Of a stretch of DNA of 64,000 bases, positions 63,821-64,000 are shown one piece after another; position 1 is the stretch's first letter, and each line of letters starts with the position of its first letter. The translations under genes and the position numbers were made by a program. The stretch is from Ancylostoma caninum. Lineage: Eukaryota > Nematoda > Chromadorea > Rhabditida > Ancylostomatidae. Location of the stretch: assembly GCA_037903475.1 (NCBI GenBank), contig JBAJFG010000475.1, positions 1,672,685 to 1,736,684 on the forward strand. Reading direction: 5' to 3'. The notes under the pieces were generated by a model, which saw nothing but the letters and a program-made list of their open reading frames with translations, ran no database searches and was not told the DNA's origin.

Positions 63821-64000
63821 CTGGTAACTGTGCAGCACGAACGCAGCCCGATCGGCGTAATGGTTCGAGTAGAAATCCTTGCAGCAGCTGTTCCCAATTC
63901 CAGCCATCCTCCCCTCAACTGCTGCTCAGGCTTGGCTCGCTTTAGCAGCTATTGCTGAGGGATGGCAGAAATAGAGGGGAGGGGGATGCACAGCTGCTGC
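63821..64000. mobile_element. Fold-back MITE, copy 2 (cut by the window edge)
   Basis: Begins CTGGTAACTGTGCAGC and continues GAACGCAGCCCGATCGGCGT, AATGGTTCGAGTAGAAAT, GCAGCAGCTG and CCATCCTCCCCT, base for base like 33215-33463 with scattered changes. The inverted half starts near 63960 (GGGATGGCAG, AGGGGAGG) and leaves the window. Confidence 0.85.

Larger units (their letters stand above)
48607..64000. other. Gene-poor, repeat-rich region
   Basis: More than 15 kb with no host gene I can support. Recognisable pieces are listed separately. The gaps (48.7-49.9, 50.25-51.6, 52.6-59.9, 60.6-61.6 and 63.2-63.8 kb) hold only short ORFs without domains or splice patterns, homopolymer runs and a TG tract near 59246-59260. 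Small or fast-evolving genes cannot be excluded. Confidence 0.55.

Noticed and set aside
1..64000. CRISPR array, operon or other prokaryotic system
   Set aside because: Spliceosomal introns, AATAAA and eukaryotic genes throughout; the only regular array has 117-bp units without spacers.

Overview
The window is nuclear DNA from a nematode, most likely clade V and possibly a hookworm-like strongylid; the lineage is inferred from style, not shown by a marker gene. Genes are split into many short exons with GT..TTTCAG-type introns, two gene starts sit directly behind spliced-leader-like acceptors, and the spacers carry mariner, RTE-like and fold-back elements. No bacterial, rRNA or CRISPR feature was seen.

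Three host genes are supported. (1) Minus strand, 22543 down past base 1: most of a TRRAP/Tra1 orthologue (C. elegans trr-1), the giant HEAT/FAT scaffold of SAGA and NuA4/TIP60 histone acetyltransferases. The N-terminus through part of the FAT region is present; the pseudokinase and FATC end lie outside the window. (2) Plus strand, 27938-36648: a complete dymeclin orthologue (DYM, Golgi organisation). I could assemble 15 exons that join in frame to 680 residues. (3) Plus strand, 43527-48478: a complete 8-exon short-chain dehydrogenase of the HSDL1/17-beta-HSD12 type, 337 residues, with an intact catalytic tetrad and a poly(A) signal.

The remainder is repeat-rich. trr-1 and DYM are divergent across about 5.2 kb holding a mariner remnant, a 590-bp element with terminal inverted repeats, and a ~117-bp tandem array next to what looks like a non-LTR element end. 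DYM introns hold five separate inverted-repeat structures, including a perfect 33-bp-arm palindrome. One fold-back family recurs at the right edge of the window. From 48.6 to 64 kb I see no host gene, only a LINE reverse-transcriptase fragment, a TA-flanked mariner with perfect 21-bp ends, another mariner remnant, a pair of related tRNA-like (SINE-like) units and a possible RTE endonuclease fragment.

The three genes are not an operon: they differ in orientation or are kilobases apart, and their roles (chromatin, Golgi, steroid/lipid metabolism) are unrelated. No clearly novel multi-gene system was found; the most unusual signal is the collection of fold-back elements in and beside DYM.
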